Part shown: in pieces, positions 59,700 to 59,717 of the stretch
Position numbering within the stretch: position 1 is the first letter of the stretch
Layout: each line of letters begins with the position of its first letter
Assembly (NCBI GenBank): GCA_017464245.1
Contig: JAFUDV010000090.1
Coordinates: forward strand, 1 to 59,717
Source: Bacteroidales bacterium
GTDB taxonomy: Bacteria; Bacteroidota; Bacteroidia; Bacteroidales; UBA932
Reading direction: 5' to 3'
DNA: 59,717 bases
Program-made: the position numbers and the translations under genes
The notes under the pieces: generated by a model
Database searches by the model: none
What the model saw: the letters and a program-made list of their open reading frames with translations, nothing else
What the model was told of the DNA's origin: nothing

Positions 59700-59717
59700 G
59701 ATATTTGCACCATGGAA
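59700..59717 (+). promoter_or_regulatory. promoter and start codon of a gene running off the right edge
   Basis: GATATTTG (59700-59707), a one-mismatch -7 box, is followed after 4 nt by ATG GAA at 59712. Only two codons are visible, so the product cannot be named. The spacing repeats the nearly leaderless layout seen for dus. Confidence 0.45.

Overview
The window is about 60 kb of GC-rich DNA from a Bacteroidota chromosome, most likely an uncultured or gut/rumen-type Bacteroidales. The reasons are a SusC/SusD pair, BACON and DUF4988 lipoproteins, the fused DAHP synthase-chorismate mutase, the atpDCBEFHAG gene order, a LytTR two-component pair, and promoters of the Bacteroidota type (TAnnTTTG, sometimes with TTTG about 19-20 nt upstream). 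No rRNA, tRNA, CRISPR array or insertion sequence was recognised. This looks mainly like a core chromosomal stretch, with one accessory surface-nutrient locus (about 34-50 kb) and one small AT-richer island (about 53.6-54.7 kb).

Layout. 1-1446: ribosomal protein operon rplM-rpsI-rpsB on the minus strand; rpsB runs off the left edge and carries an in-frame amber codon. 1489-4679: dus, pfkA and lpxK on the plus strand. 4636-8798: a minus-strand phenylalanine/tyrosine operon (pheA, aminotransferase, tyrA, DAHP synthase-chorismate mutase) preceded by a complete peptide-leader attenuator. 8842-10269: frr and pyrH. 10377-12709: a lone sdhC, then a TrpB2-type tryptophan synthase beta gene behind a second peptide-leader attenuator with tandem Trp codons. 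12882-20169: an M24 aminopeptidase, a coiled-coil membrane protein, hemW with five small, mostly membrane-protein genes, and pyrG, followed by purF to 21550. 21552-28272: the whole ATP synthase operon on the minus strand. Two of its genes (atpB and atpG) contain palindromic repeat elements inserted in frame.

28347-33974: PBP4-type carboxypeptidase, S9 dipeptidyl peptidase, galE and a secreted esterase. 34088-36547: a large beta-helix lipoprotein. 36554-50221 (minus): a histidine kinase broken by a frameshift, a LytTR regulator, a DUF4988 lipoprotein, a BACON lipoprotein, an M6 metalloprotease, SusC, SusD and two more lipoproteins. There is no obvious glycoside hydrolase, so this may be a peptide- or glycoprotein-uptake locus. 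50435-53238: a secreted protein, a VTC-domain polyphosphate-polymerase-like protein, a DUF4956 membrane protein and a DUF2490 outer-membrane protein. 53312-54705: a small conserved protein, a DUF4160-DUF2442 pair and a fossil copy of the start of the small protein gene. 54706-59717: a large unknown lipoprotein, a membrane-anchored peptide deformylase, radA, a tiny lipoprotein and a YfcE-like phosphoesterase.

The strongest candidates for under-described biology are the two amino-acid attenuators of common design (8645-8798 and 11147-11309) and the protein-coding palindromic elements in the ATP synthase genes (21810-21850, 22219-22298, 26378-26445). All calls are by eye from sequence and recalled family knowledge; no database search was run.
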